Source: Calothrix sp. PCC 6303
Lineage (GTDB): Bacteria > Cyanobacteriota > Cyanobacteriia > Cyanobacteriales > Nostocaceae
Reading direction: 5' to 3'
Assembly (NCBI RefSeq): GCF_000317435.1
Contig: NC_019751.1
Coordinates: 1,550,001 to 1,614,000 of the forward strand
Length of the DNA: 64,000 nucleotides
Under the pieces are notes generated by a model. That model saw only the letters and a list, made by a program, of their open reading frames with translations, did not search any database and was not told the origin of the DNA. Positions 25,048 through 34,462 of the stretch are shown piece by piece. A program made the translations under genes and the position numbers. The stretch's first letter is position 1; each line of letters starts with the position of its first letter.

Positions 25048-25270
25048 TTACTGAGATTTTTAGTTTCAATATCATCAATATTATCAAAGTTATAAGTAAC
25101 TAAGGTGAAAACCCTGTGTCTTTAGACCGGAGAGTGTCAAATTAGAAGTTTCCTAATATTCAACTTCGTACATCCCTACAAACTCAATAAACGCGAACGA
25201 CTCTCGTCGCGCAAGCTTCCCTTTCAGATATACTCAAATTAGAAATAACCAACATAGCATAATTGAATGC

Positions 25271-25513
25271 ATGACAAATCGTGAAGAATTGTTCCAGGAA
25301 CTCGAACAGGCTCCTGATGATATAGTCCAGTCAGTGCTGGATTTTGTTCGTAGGGTAAAAGCCACACGCAAAACCCATCCCCTCGCAAAATTTGCAGGGA
25401 TTTTAAGTGATGTCGAAGCCCAAGAATTAAAACGAGCGATGTCTGACGACAAGCCACTTCGTGTCTACGCAACAGAATGTCGGCAGGTGGATTTGACATA
25501 CTCAGCGTCCTAA
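25271..25513 (+). CDS. DUF2281/VapB-like antitoxin with altered C-terminus
   Basis: The 80-aa frame starts MTNREELFQELEQAPDDIV and continues QSVLDFVRRVKATRKTHPLA, FAGILSDVEAQELKRAMSD. This is a typical orphan or VapB-type antitoxin. Family members end near ECR-VDLNEW and are followed by a PIN-domain toxin on the same strand. Here, after ATECRQVDL, the frame runs into five unrelated residues and a stop, and no PIN gene follows. The break coincides with the end of an oppositely oriented vapC fragment (25510-25584). Confidence 0.65.
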   Translation: MTNREELFQELEQAPDDIVQSVLDFVRRVKATRKTHPLAKFAGILSDVEAQELKRAMSDDKPLRVYATECRQVDLTYSAS

Positions 25514-25584
25514 AGTCCACGCTCAGAAAGCTGTTCTGGAGAATGGAGCCACCACAGCCAAATGTGGGTGTCTAGTAAAATCAT
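25510..25584 (-). pseudogene. VapC PIN-domain toxin, N-terminal fragment
   Basis: A 24-codon frame too short for normal ORF calling: MILLDTHIWLWWLHSPEQLS then ERGL and stop. The first residues with the catalytic Asp are diagnostic for VapC PIN toxins of this sort. The ATG overlaps the TGA of the upstream antitoxin (ATGA at 25581-25584), the standard VapBC arrangement. The remaining ~100 residues are missing; the break at ~25512 joins sequence from another TA module. Confidence 0.8.
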
Positions 25585-25841
25585 TGCCCCAAAGCATCCC
25601 ATAATTCAGGCATGGGTTCATCAAAATCTGGGGGAATTGTCAAGGGAATTTTTCGTAGGGGATGCTCAGGAGTGCGTTGGCGAAGCTTAACGAAGTTATC
25701 GCTTATTAAATCAAGTTCATCAGTAGTTTGAGATGACTGTGATGATGGCACTGTCAAGCTTTGAGCCAAAAGTTGAAGGATGCGTATTCTTTCTGCTAAG
25801 TCGAGGCTGAGGAGTTGTTGCTCTAGTTCTTGATTGCTCAT
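25581..25841 (-). CDS. VapB-like antitoxin of the broken VapBC module
   Basis: An 86-aa protein: MSNQELEQQLLSLDLAERIR, ILQLLAQSLT, then a polar linker and HPLRKIPLTIPPDFDEPMPE. It overlaps the vapC fragment by ATGA. The N-terminal helical part probably dimerises and the C-terminal part wrapped the lost toxin. With the toxin gone it is a solitary antitoxin. Confidence 0.7.
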   Translation of the reverse strand: MSNQELEQQLLSLDLAERIRILQLLAQSLTVPSSQSSQTTDELDLISDNFVKLRQRTPEHPLRKIPLTIPPDFDEPMPELWDALGQ

Positions 25842-26099
25842 GGCTTTGCGCCTAATGACTGTGTTATTTATTTTAGCGGAACTCTAATCTGTTCGATAAC
25901 AGGTAGTGCGATCGCAGATCAGTTTGGGATTACTCCAAGGAAGCGTGGACGACCCGCTAAGGATGAAGAGGACAAGTATGAGCCGATTTCTCTCAGATTT
26001 CATCCTAAAATCATAACTTGGGGAAAAGAAGAGGCAGAAAAACGAGGGATAGGCTATCAAACGGTTATTAATGAAGCACTATTGGAGAAAATAGGCTGA
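25830..26099 (+). CDS. CopG/BrnA-like antitoxin, probably 5' truncated
   Basis: The supported part is residues ~35-89: RKRGRPAKDEEDKYEPISLR, FHPKIITWGKEEAEKRGIGY, QTVINEALLEKI, a ribbon-helix-helix of the BrnA/CopG kind with a basic arm. The first ~33 residues of the frame (TTG start at 25830) overlap the promoter and start of the antisense antitoxin and do not look native. No in-frame ATG or GTG lies near the domain. No toxin gene is adjacent. Possibly a remnant. Confidence 0.5.
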   Translation: MIAHGFAPNDCVIYFSGTLICSITGSAIADQFGITPRKRGRPAKDEEDKYEPISLRFHPKIITWGKEEAEKRGIGYQTVINEALLEKIG

Positions 26100-26163
26100 A
26101 ACTTAACGCACTTTCCCTAAAACAACCAAAATGCAATGCTCGTTGGCGTAGCCTGTATAAATT

Positions 26164-26433
26164 ATGGATACTGAGTATGATTTTAGTCAAGGCAAACCTG
26201 GAGCAATTGAAGCTACAGGTGAAGGTAAAACAAGGATTACAATTCGCTTAGATGATGAGATTTTGGTGTGGTTTCGCAAGCAAGTTCATCTTGCTGGTGG
26301 TGGAAATTACCAAACTTTGATAAATAATGCGTTGCGTGAATATGTACAACAACGTCGAGAACCTCTAGAGGAAATTTTACGGCGAGTTGTGCGGGAAGAA
26401 TTGAGTCAAATAAATATGCGAGTTAATGAGTGA
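26164..26433 (+). CDS. BrnA-like antitoxin
   Basis: An 89-aa protein with a BrnA-type ribbon-helix-helix: GKTRITIRLDDEILVWFRKQ, GGGNYQTLINNALREYVQQR, then a helical tail EPLEEILRRVVREELSQI. BrnA normally follows the toxin BrnT; no brnT-like frame is found upstream, where only another BrnA/CopG-like frame lies. It is a solitary antitoxin or transcription regulator. Confidence 0.72.
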   Translation: MDTEYDFSQGKPGAIEATGEGKTRITIRLDDEILVWFRKQVHLAGGGNYQTLINNALREYVQQRREPLEEILRRVVREELSQINMRVNE

Positions 26434-26477
26434 AATTAAGTTTATAATTGCCCTAAATAAATCATTAGTAAGATGTC

Positions 26478-26714
26478 ATGTTGCAATCGATTGAAGGAAT
26501 TTATAAAGATGGCAAGGTAGAACTTGATGAATTACCATTAGAGGTATCGGAAAGTCGTGTAATTGTGACTTTTTTAGAGACGAAAACTAGCTTGCAACAT
26601 CAACAAATGATGAAGTTTGGGATGTTTTCTGGAAATAAGCAATCTACAGAAGAGGATTTTTCTATTGCTGAATTTCATGGAGATAAAGAAGACTACTTAG
26701 ATTGGTCAAAATAA
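26478..26714 (+). CDS. antitoxin of a VapBC pair
   Basis: A 78-aa antitoxin starting MLQSIEGIYKDGKVELDELP, LEVSESRVIVTFLE, as in DUF104/AbrB-like antitoxins. The C-terminal part (EEDFSIAEFHGDKEDYLDWS) resembles toxin-binding tails. It ends 3 bp before the PIN-domain gene and forms an intact module with it. Confidence 0.82.
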   Translation: MLQSIEGIYKDGKVELDELPLEVSESRVIVTFLETKTSLQHQQMMKFGMFSGNKQSTEEDFSIAEFHGDKEDYLDWSK

Positions 26715-26717
26715 TAG

Positions 26718-27116
26718 ATGAAATATGTTATTGATACCCATGCTCTTATTTGGTTTCTAGAAGGGAACCCACGTTTGGGTACAAATGCTAAAGCTATTCT
26801 TTCTCATCCCGATTCTCGATTAATTATTCCCGCAACTGCATTGGCTGAAGCTGTTTGGATTGTTGAAAGAGGAAGAACATGTATTCCTTCTGCTAAAGAT
26901 GTGATATCCGCAGTTGAGGCTGATTCTCGTGTGATAATTTATCCATTAGATAAAGATGTAATTGAAATCACTATAAATTTATCAGCAATAAATGAAATGC
27001 ACGATCGCCAAATTGTTGCGACTGTGATATTTTTAGCTAACAAAGGTGAGGAAGTACAGTTATTGTCCTGTGACAAAAATATAGTTGAGTCTGGTTTGGT
27101 TCCGATCACTTGGTAA
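26718..27116 (+). CDS. VapC-like PIN-domain toxin
   Basis: PIN-domain ribonuclease of 132 aa. The acidic catalytic residues are present: Asp in MKYVIDTHALIWFLEGN, Glu in ALAEAVWIVERG, and Asp in NEMHDRQIVATVIFL and LLSCDKNIVESG. VapC toxins cleave tRNA or rRNA and are held by the co-encoded antitoxin. It is the intact toxin of the pair starting at 26478. Confidence 0.9.
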   Translation: MKYVIDTHALIWFLEGNPRLGTNAKAILSHPDSRLIIPATALAEAVWIVERGRTCIPSAKDVISAVEADSRVIIYPLDKDVIEITINLSAINEMHDRQIVATVIFLANKGEEVQLLSCDKNIVESGLVPITW

Positions 27117-27457
27117 TAAATGTACAGTTAAAATTTATGCGATCGCAATGCAATCCCCGAAACCAAACGCGATAAGCGTTCGCTTTTAGCGTTCCCGCAG
27201 GGTAGCTTAATGCCTTCGGTATATCGCCATCCCCAAATACCAAAAGCGATCGCACATCTCATCAAACTCCACTAAATGCGATCGCACTCCAACTCAAACA
27301 ACTAAAAAGCGATCGCATATCCCTACAAACCACCAAACGCGATCGCGTCTCCCCTCAACCCCCATAAATGCGATCGCATATCCCTACAAATCCTACTAAA
27401 CGCGATAACTTCGTTTAGCTGCGCGATCGCACAAATTCCAAAACCTAATAAAAGTTT
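27117..27457. repeat. HIP1-rich intergenic repeat cluster
   Basis: The 341-bp gap contains seven perfect GCGATCGC octamers, each in a ~30-bp unit of the form AA-GCGATCGCATATCCCTAC-AA. It also holds an inverted copy of the dispersed palindrome seen at 13960 (near 27167-27214). No ORF is credible. It lies between the convergent VapC and AAA/TPR/CHAT genes. Confidence 0.85.
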
Positions 27458-30400
27458 TTATCTCCACTCACCTTGCATTGTGAATGCTGCCCAATAAAAA
27501 GGATTTCTCCATTTTTCTTCTTTCAACATATCTAATTGTGCGGCTCTCAGTGCTGCTGAAGGTTTTAAGCCATCAACCAGCATCTTTCTGTAAAATCTAG
27601 CCATCAGGACTGATGTGCCTTGATCACTGACTTGCCACAAACTACTGATAACTCTTGGACTACCAGCATACATAAAGCCCCTTGTCAATCCTACTATCCC
27701 TTGCCCTTTTACTTCCTTGCCCAATCCAGTATCAGAACTACTGAGAACAACCAATTCTGCTGATAAGTTGAGATTGAAAATATCAAATAGTCTTAAATAA
27801 CTAGGCTTTGGATTGCCTTTAGAATCAAACTGTGACAATACCAAGCCTGATAACTCTAAATTTTGGCTGTCCACAAAAGCGTGGGTTGCAAAATGCATAA
27901 TCTGATACTTGGCTAATTTAGGACTGGTAACTGTTTCGTAGTTAGCGGCAAAATCAAATGCTGAGAAGCGTTTATTCTCTGGTACAAGACGAAGAATCTC
28001 CTCAGCCTCTTCGCGTGTAAAAGGTAGTCGTGCAAAACCTGAGTGTGTGAATTGCAAATCTAACTGCGGAGCTATTTCAGGTCTTTTCCCTGTGAATTGC
28101 AAATCTAACTGCGGAGCTATTTCAGGTCTTTTCCCTGTTAAGCGAGGATCATCACTTGTAAATACAGGGTCAGCTATAACTGCAACAGTTTTAGGCGCTG
28201 GGATACGTCCTTTAAGTTGATTTCTTAACACTGCAATGCTGGATGCTGAGGGTGCATTGACAATTTCATTTTGTACTAATAAAGGAGTAAAGTCTTGCTC
28301 ATTATTATTTGGTATTGGTAATGCGGCAAAGGGAATAGTTTGTAAAATGCCATCAGCAGTAATAAGTAATCGTTTTTGTTGAAGTTGATTTGCTACTGGA
28401 GAAAGTATAATTGAACTTAATTTTTTTCCGTCTTCTTGGGCGAAATTGGCTGCTGTATTAGGTTGCCCTAAACTGTAACGAAAATTACTTGTTGCTACTT
28501 CGATATCAGAACGCTTAGGTAACTGATAGCTTGTAATACTAGTTTTACTTACTGCCCAAAGATAACTTCGTTCTTTACCCAAGGAATATGCCACGAGCAA
28601 AGTATTATTATCCAATACCTGTTGTTGAATTTCTTGTAAAGAAAGAGTCTTGGGGTACTTTAATGCAGCATAACGGGGACTACTAATGCGAATTTTTGTT
28701 TGGAGTTGTTTATAATCTTCCAAAAGAGATGTAATTTTTTGTGAAGTTTCTGTAACTTGTTTTTCTGTGTCCCGACGACTTGATAATTCTAGTCGTTGTG
28801 TTTCTAAAGCACTAATTTCTTGTTGTAAACTACGTTCGCGTGCTAATAGTTCAGGGTTAGCACCTTGACGAATATTACTATTAGATTCTGTGAGAAATTC
28901 CATAAAGCTCATTGCACGACTTCTTTCATTAGCACTTAAGGCTTGGGCATCATAACCTTTAGATGGTTGCTGTACATGCATCTGCATTAGCAGGTCAGTA
29001 TATAATTCATAATTATCCTGAACGCTAGAAAAATAGTAAGCGCGTAACTCTGGATTAATAAAATTTTTGCTGAGATCTTCGTTAATATTAATCGCAGTTT
29101 TTAGCTGAGTTAAGGATTTGTTAAGATTTCCCCTACTACGTTCGAGATTCGCAATATTTTTGAGCGTGTTAGCTTCTCCAACACGATTACTTGCTGCTCG
29201 ACGAAGAGACAACGCTTGATTGAAGAATTCCAAAGCTTTTTGTGGATTTCCGAGGGTTTGGTAAACAGTGCCAATATTATCCAATGTGGTAGCTTCTCCT
29301 GCCTTATCACCCACTTCTCGACGAAGAGGCAAAGCTTGATTGAAGAATTGCAAAGCTTTTTGTGATTCTCCAAGGGCTTGGTAGACACTACCAACATTGT
29401 CCAGTGTTGTAGCTTCTCCTGCCTTATCACCCACTTCTCGACGAAGAGACAAAGCTTTATTGAAGAATTCCAAAGCTTTCTGTCGTTCTCCAAGAGTTTG
29501 GTAGACTGCACCAATATTATCCAATGTGGTTGCTTCTCCAGCACGATCAAGTGCTGTACGCTGGAGCGGTAAAGCTTGGTTAAAAAATTCCAAAGCTTTT
29601 TTAGGTTCTCCAATATAGCTATAAATTGTTCCGATTTTGCTAAGTGTTCTACCTTGTCCGATATAGTCTCTAATTTCTCGTTGAATTGGTAGAGCTTCGT
29701 TAAATAATTTCAACGCTTGCTCTGTTTCTCCAATACTGTTGTAAACCTCCCCAGTATTAGTTAAATTTCTTGCTAAAGCTCGGCTTTCACCAATTTTTTG
29801 TTGGATGTCTACCACTGCTATATTTAATTTTTCTACTCCTCTACTAGCTATTTCCAAATCTACCTTAGCTTTAGCTAGTAGCTGCTGTGCTTCTTTTTGT
29901 TGTTTCTCTGCTATTTGTGCTTGCTTTTCTGCTTCCTGCTGTTTTTTTTGTGCCTCTTCTAACCCTTTTTTTGCAGATGCAAGCTCATTCCTGGCTTGTT
30001 GCGCTAAATTGTTGGCATTTTTTTGTTCTCCTTTCGCATTTTTAGCTTCTTCTTCCGCAGATTGCACCTTATTATTCGCTTCTGAAAATAGTTGTTGTGC
30101 TGCTTTAACTTGCTGATTAGCGGTTTGTAACTTTGTATTAGTAGCGTTTAACTTATAGTTTGCTTGTTTAGACTTAATTTCTAATTGTTTTTTGGCTGTT
30201 TCTGCTTGTTTTTTTTCACTATTTGCTATTGCTATTAATTTTTCTCTTTCCTCTTGTTGTCTTGTTAGTGTTTTAATACTTTCTTTCGCTTTACTTAGTT
30301 CGATTTTTTTTGAATCTAGCTCCGAATTTGTGGAGTTAAATTGAGATGTTGCAACACTTCGGCGCTGTTCCGCGCTGCTAGCAAAAATTAACGCTGTAAT

Positions 30401-31840
30401 AACTCCAAAAACAGATAAAGTAAGTACAATCAAACCATTACGAATCTTTTGATTTGTCTTCCTTTCCACTTCTGCCAAACGCTTATTAGCTTTCCTTTCT
30501 TCCTCGAAAGCCTGATTTTGTTTCCCTTCCGCTTCCGCAACCTTCTGATTTAACTCAGCTTCTAAACTCGCAGATAAAAACCGATAATCAACATCGCTTA
30601 ACTTTCTTCCATCCGCCCAAACGCGAGATTTTTCTAAATCTTCTCCCCACAATAAACAAGTATTATCTTGATAATTACTCTCTACCCAAGCCCTTAATTT
30701 ATCAGCATAAAAACGTAATTTACCTAGCTCATTCTCAACCCAAATTAAATCAAAAACATTCCCATAAATCTGGTTATAAACCCTTAATTTCCCCTGCTGC
30801 TGCACCACCAAACCAGTCAAACGCGATCGCATCTGCTCAAAACTACCATCAACAGCAATCTCTCCCTTTTGTAAAATCTGCTGATATAACCCCAACAAAG
30901 CCACAGCAATTTGCTCGTTAACCAGTAACCTATCCCTAATCGTCTTTAAATGCTCTTGCTCATCTTGAGATTCCCAATTTTCAATAATCCCACTCCTCAC
31001 CACCCCTTCCACCCATTCGTTTCCCCCTATTTCTCCCCTCCTCGCAAGCGTGGGGGTGGGGTTCCTCAAATCCTGAATTAACAAATTACAAACCTTTTGC
31101 GTTAATAAAGGTTGTCCTCCCGTCCAAGCTAAAACTTCCCTCATCACAGCTTGGGGATTCTCAACCTTCCCCTCTAAACCCTGTGCTAGAGGTGCAATTT
31201 CATCTAATCTAAAACCATCAAGTTGAATTGCTGTGCCAATATTAAATGGGGTTCTTTCCTCATCTTTAATTAAATCCGCAGGTGTTGCCACCCCAAACAA
31301 AGCAAAAGTCAAACGCTTATATTCAGCCTTAAAAGAACGTCTTTGGTAGCAACTTCTAATCAAAGCAAAAAAATCATCCGCCGGAAAATCTAAGCGGAGA
31401 ATACTATCAATTTCATCCAGAAAAATTACAATATTTTGATTAACATTTGGCAGCAATAACTCATCAAAAAGTTTACCCAAACGTCGCACCGGAGTAATTT
31501 CAATTGACTTCTCCCACCACACAGCCAAATCTTCCGGTTCAACAAAATTAAGCTCGGTCAATAAACTATCAACAATACTTCCATACCACTGTTCCAGAGT
31601 AATATCCTGGCTACCCAACCCCGAAATATCAATTACAGCACAAGCAAAACCATCCGCTTGCAGCCGTTTCATTGTTCGCACCAACAAGCTTGTTTTCCCC
31701 ATCTGCCGGGAGTTAAAAACATAACAAAGCTCCCCTGCCTTCAATCCGTAATAAAGGTCAGAATCCGCTTGCCGTCTTACATAGCTAGGAGCATCCTCCT
31801 CTAAACTGCCACCAACTTTATACTCGTAATCTCCCGTCAT
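27458..31840 (-). CDS. giant AAA-like/coiled-coil/TPR/CHAT protein with Cys-to-Ser active site
   Basis: 1460-aa conflict-type protein. Residues ~10-300: AAA-like (AAA_35-type) STAND domain with [20 protein letters not shown] (Walker A) and [12 protein letters not shown] (Walker B). A membrane-like segment is near 470-490 ([20 protein letters not shown]). ~500-690 is a Lys/Glu/Gln coiled coil. ~700-950 holds about six 40-aa TPRs ([20 protein letters not shown]). ~1150-1460 is a CHAT domain: HFATHAF (His1320), then [20 protein letters not shown], where CHAT proteases have LSAC(E/Q)TG. The residue at the catalytic Cys position is Ser1369 (TCT at 27734-27736). A 45-bp tandem duplication at 28047-28136 repeats [15 protein letters not shown] before the CHAT core. 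Divergent from the 32163 gene. Confidence 0.88.
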   Translation of the reverse strand: MTGDYEYKVGGSLEEDAPSYVRRQADSDLYYGLKAGELCYVFNSRQMGKTSLLVRTMKRLQADGFACAVIDISGLGSQDITLEQWYGSIVDSLLTELNFVEPEDLAVWWEKSIEITPVRRLGKLFDELLLPNVNQNIVIFLDEIDSILRLDFPADDFFALIRSCYQRRSFKAEYKRLTFALFGVATPADLIKDEERTPFNIGTAIQLDGFRLDEIAPLAQGLEGKVENPQAVMREVLAWTGGQPLLTQKVCNLLIQDLRNPTPTLARRGEIGGNEWVEGVVRSGIIENWESQDEQEHLKTIRDRLLVNEQIAVALLGLYQQILQKGEIAVDGSFEQMRSRLTGLVVQQQGKLRVYNQIYGNVFDLIWVENELGKLRFYADKLRAWVESNYQDNTCLLWGEDLEKSRVWADGRKLSDVDYRFLSASLEAELNQKVAEAEGKQNQAFEEERKANKRLAEVERKTNQKIRNGLIVLTLSVFGVITALIFASSAEQRRSVATSQFNSTNSELDSKKIELSKAKESIKTLTRQQEEREKLIAIANSEKKQAETAKKQLEIKSKQANYKLNATNTKLQTANQQVKAAQQLFSEANNKVQSAEEEAKNAKGEQKNANNLAQQARNELASAKKGLEEAQKKQQEAEKQAQIAEKQQKEAQQLLAKAKVDLEIASRGVEKLNIAVVDIQQKIGESRALARNLTNTGEVYNSIGETEQALKLFNEALPIQREIRDYIGQGRTLSKIGTIYSYIGEPKKALEFFNQALPLQRTALDRAGEATTLDNIGAVYQTLGERQKALEFFNKALSLRREVGDKAGEATTLDNVGSVYQALGESQKALQFFNQALPLRREVGDKAGEATTLDNIGTVYQTLGNPQKALEFFNQALSLRRAASNRVGEANTLKNIANLERSRGNLNKSLTQLKTAININEDLSKNFINPELRAYYFSSVQDNYELYTDLLMQMHVQQPSKGYDAQALSANERSRAMSFMEFLTESNSNIRQGANPELLARERSLQQEISALETQRLELSSRRDTEKQVTETSQKITSLLEDYKQLQTKIRISSPRYAALKYPKTLSLQEIQQQVLDNNTLLVAYSLGKERSYLWAVSKTSITSYQLPKRSDIEVATSNFRYSLGQPNTAANFAQEDGKKLSSIILSPVANQLQQKRLLITADGILQTIPFAALPIPNNNEQDFTPLLVQNEIVNAPSASSIAVLRNQLKGRIPAPKTVAVIADPVFTSDDPRLTGKRPEIAPQLDLQFTGKRPEIAPQLDLQFTHSGFARLPFTREEAEEILRLVPENKRFSAFDFAANYETVTSPKLAKYQIMHFATHAFVDSQNLELSGLVLSQFDSKGNPKPSYLRLFDIFNLNLSAELVVLSSSDTGLGKEVKGQGIVGLTRGFMYAGSPRVISSLWQVSDQGTSVLMARFYRKMLVDGLKPSAALRAAQLDMLKEEKWRNPFYWAAFTMQGEWR

Positions 31841-31875
31841 AATTTAATTTCTAGTAGAGAAAAAATACATCTTTC

Positions 31876-31904
31876 GTAGGGATTTAGCATTGCTAAATCC
31901 CTAC
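31876..31904. repeat. hairpin repeat (GTAGGGATTTAGC type)
   Basis: Perfect palindrome, GTAGGGATTTAGC / GCTAAATCCCTAC arms, closely related to the hairpin inside the MITEs at 16386-16414 and around 20044-21510. It lies in the 322-bp divergent promoter region. Confidence 0.75.
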
Positions 31905-32053
31905 AACGTGGCTATTTATTAACCTACACTTGTTCCTAGTATTGTAGGGTGAGTTAGAACGGAGTTCGTAACGCACCAAATCCTTGATTATTGTGCATTA
32001 CGCTGTTGCGGCTATACAAACCCTACAGGTATCTTGAGTTTAATTTCCAGAAT

Positions 32054-32104
32054 ATTGAGTACGTATTGAGTTGCTATTGACTCACAATTGACTCGTAATT
32101 GACT
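32054..32104 (+). promoter_or_regulatory. five helically phased heptamers upstream of the HTH/AAA gene
   Basis: ATTGA(G/C)T occurs at 32054, 32065, 32076, 32087 and 32098, exactly 11 bp apart, so all sites face the same side of the helix. The last ends 58 bp before the ATG at 32163. Direct heptamer repeats at 11-bp spacing are typical binding arrays for OmpR/PhoB-type or SARP-type winged-helix activators. The divergent AAA/TPR/CHAT gene starts about 210 bp away on the other side. The regulator is unknown. Confidence 0.6.
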
Positions 32105-32162
32105 TTACCAAACAAATACCGATCCTGTAAGCTGAACCTTGTAGTGTTTTTGTCACTCAGCC

Positions 32163-33515
32163 ATGCCACGCGGAATCAGAGTTCGTCCAGATTGCATCAC
32201 CCTCGTCAAGCAAAGAACCTTACAAAAAGGATTTACCCGTCAAATCGATTTAGCTGAGAGAATCAATCGAGGACAATCCACAGCTTACAGTTTTCTCAAT
32301 GGCAAACCAGTTGACTACCTGAATTTTTTAGAATTTTGCAACCTATTAAACTTCGACATCCAAGAAATCGCCGATTTTGAAGCACTCGCAGATATATATA
32401 CAGAGAAAACACAAATAGAGAAACCACAAAAAACAAATAATTCTCCCCCCTCATCTTCCCCATTACCAGAACTCGAATATCCAGAAGGGCAAGTACCATT
32501 AAATTCTCCCTTCTACGTAGAACGTTCTCCCATCGAACAGCGCTGTTACGAAGAAATCAAAAAACCTGGTTCCCTCATCCGCATCAAAGCACCGCAACAC
32601 ATGGGAAAATCTTCACTCCTAGCGCGGATTCTCCAGGAAGCAGAAAACCAAGGCAACAGAACAGTAGAAATCGATTTTCAATTAGTAGAAGAAGAATTTT
32701 TCAGCGACTTTAACAAATTTATCCACTGGTTTTGTGATACTGTCGCCGAAGGAGTAGCGGGAAATAATCGAGAATTACTCGAAAAATTGCTGCAACAACT
32801 GGACGAACATTGGAAAACGGGACAGCGCTTTGGTTACATGAAAACATGTAAAAATTACTTTGAGCGCTACTTATTCCCAGAAATCAACCAACCCTTAGTT
32901 TTAGGTTTAGAAGCAGTCGATAGATTATTTGCATATCCCAAAATCTACAAGGATTTTTTCGGATTATTGCGTGCTGTCCACGAAGAAGCCAAACGTCGGG
33001 ATATTTGGAAACAACTGCGGCTAGTATTAGCATATTCCACCGAAGTCTACGCTTACGGACCAGTAGATATCAATCAGTCACCCTTTAATGTCGGTTTGGC
33101 ATTAGATTTACCAGAATTTACCCACGAACAAGTAAAAGATTTAACCCAACGTCATCAACTCAATTGGAGCGATACAGAGGTAGAAAAGTTGATGGGATTG
33201 GTGTCAGGACACCCTTTTTTAGTGCGTTTAGCTCTGTATAAAATTGCTCGGCAAGAAATCAATTTAGCTGAATTTTTGCAAACCGCAGCCACAGCACAAG
33301 GTATATATAGTAGACACCTGCAACATCTAGAAGAGATTTTGCAGCAACAACCAGAATTACAGACAGCAATGCAGGAAGTTGCTAGCAGCGATAATCCGGT
33401 AAATCTGCCAACTGCCATCAGATTCAAGTTACACAGCATGGGATTAGTACATTTACATGGTAACGAAGTCACACCCAGATGCCAGTTATACCGTCAATAT
33501 TTTTGCAGTCATTAA
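32163..33515 (+). CDS. HTH-AAA-like STAND protein
   Basis: 450 aa. Residues ~8-78 resemble an XRE-type helix-turn-helix: ITLVKQRTLQKGFTRQIDLA, ERINRGQSTAYSFLNGKPVD, EFCNLLNFDIQEIADFE. A Ser/Pro linker follows. From ~105 there is an AAA-like domain of the AAA_35 type: FYVERSPIEQRCYEEIKKPG, IRIKAPQHMGKSSLLARIL (Walker A), PLVLGLEAVDRLF (Walker B position, where the acidic pair is E-x-x-D rather than DE), and SPFNVGLALDLPEF. The C-terminal ~100 residues are helical or winged-helix-like and end without an effector domain. It probably works as a sensor/regulator whose partner is encoded elsewhere. Preceded by a phased heptamer array. Confidence 0.82.
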   Translation: MPRGIRVRPDCITLVKQRTLQKGFTRQIDLAERINRGQSTAYSFLNGKPVDYLNFLEFCNLLNFDIQEIADFEALADIYTEKTQIEKPQKTNNSPPSSSPLPELEYPEGQVPLNSPFYVERSPIEQRCYEEIKKPGSLIRIKAPQHMGKSSLLARILQEAENQGNRTVEIDFQLVEEEFFSDFNKFIHWFCDTVAEGVAGNNRELLEKLLQQLDEHWKTGQRFGYMKTCKNYFERYLFPEINQPLVLGLEAVDRLFAYPKIYKDFFGLLRAVHEEAKRRDIWKQLRLVLAYSTEVYAYGPVDINQSPFNVGLALDLPEFTHEQVKDLTQRHQLNWSDTEVEKLMGLVSGHPFLVRLALYKIARQEINLAEFLQTAATAQGIYSRHLQHLEEILQQQPELQTAMQEVASSDNPVNLPTAIRFKLHSMGLVHLHGNEVTPRCQLYRQYFCSH

Positions 33516-33663
33516 CAAGACTTAGAATACTCAAAGTAAAAAAATACCCAATATTCAAAAGACAATTTACTCAATTAAATCAATTCAAATAAAATTATAA
33601 CGCCCGCTTGTACTCAAGTTTCAGTTTAGGAAACTAAAGTTATCGAGTTCAACAGGCAATTCA

Positions 33664-34137
33664 ATGTTACACAAAAAACTTCAGGCTACATTATTCGGAA
33701 CCGTCGCTGGAATTACCGCTATTTATGGTTCTCTTTTCGTTGCAGTTACCCCAGTTCGCGCAGATGACGCTGAATATAGTGGTCAAGTTCGTACCCAATT
33801 AATGGCAGCTGCGATTAGAGTCGGCTTGGAAGGCTACAGTTTAACTCATGATCCTTTTATAGATGTACTCGACCACGGTCGCTCTGACTATATTACATTA
33901 AATCTACGTGCAGGTACATCATACGGCATAGTTGGCGTGTGTGATAGTGATTGTCGAGATTTAGATATTTCTCTCTATGATAGCCGAGGAAATCGTGTTG
34001 CTTCTGATTTGGGAAATGATGATATTCCTACTATCACCATAAATCCTTCTCGCAGTGGAACCTATCGAATCCGTGTAGATATGGCTAGTTGCGATACCAG
34101 AAATTGTTACTACGGTATCGGTGCATTTGGTCAGTAA
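33664..34137 (+). CDS. secreted protein with PPC-like domain
   Basis: 157 aa with an N-terminal signal peptide (LHKKLQATLFGTVAGITAIY, likely cut after PVRA). The mature part has the beta-sandwich pattern of bacterial pre-peptidase C-terminal (PPC) domains: YITLNLRAGTSYGIVGVCDS, DLDISLYDSRGNRVASD, INPSRSGTYRIRVDMASC. Four Cys could make two disulfides. It stands alone, upstream of a trypsin-like protease gene, with ~325 bp between. Role unknown; periplasmic or extracellular. Confidence 0.78.
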   Translation: MLHKKLQATLFGTVAGITAIYGSLFVAVTPVRADDAEYSGQVRTQLMAAAIRVGLEGYSLTHDPFIDVLDHGRSDYITLNLRAGTSYGIVGVCDSDCRDLDISLYDSRGNRVASDLGNDDIPTITINPSRSGTYRIRVDMASCDTRNCYYGIGAFGQ

Positions 34138-34345
34138 AACTAAATCATTACGCCAACAAAGGAGCGAAGAGACAAATGTTCTGTATTTATTACATTTATG
34201 TATTATGTAACTTTGCTCCTTTGATATCTTCTCAAGCCACAAAAATATTAACTTACCGCTTCATAAATAAATCCCAATTCCATCCAAAACCCTATTTAAC
34301 CAACTTTGGGATTTAAGCAACATCTTCTGTGTCGGGATCTGTCTT

Positions 34346-34384
34346 GCAAACTTTAACGGAGGCAGAAGCCCCCGTTAAGTTTGC
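34346..34384. repeat. inverted repeat before the protease gene
   Basis: GCAAACTTTAACGG (34346-34359) and CCGTTAAGTTTGC (34372-34384) form a 13-bp stem with one bulged T. It lies about 80 bp upstream of the protease start in a ~325-bp gap that otherwise shows no feature. It could be a terminator for the secreted-protein gene or a leader element. Confidence 0.5.
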
Positions 34385-34462
34385 GCTAAATCCCCATTAC
34401 AAAACTGACTCATGACTTATTACTCATTTTTTAGCCTTCCTAACAATCAGGGAAACAAAACC

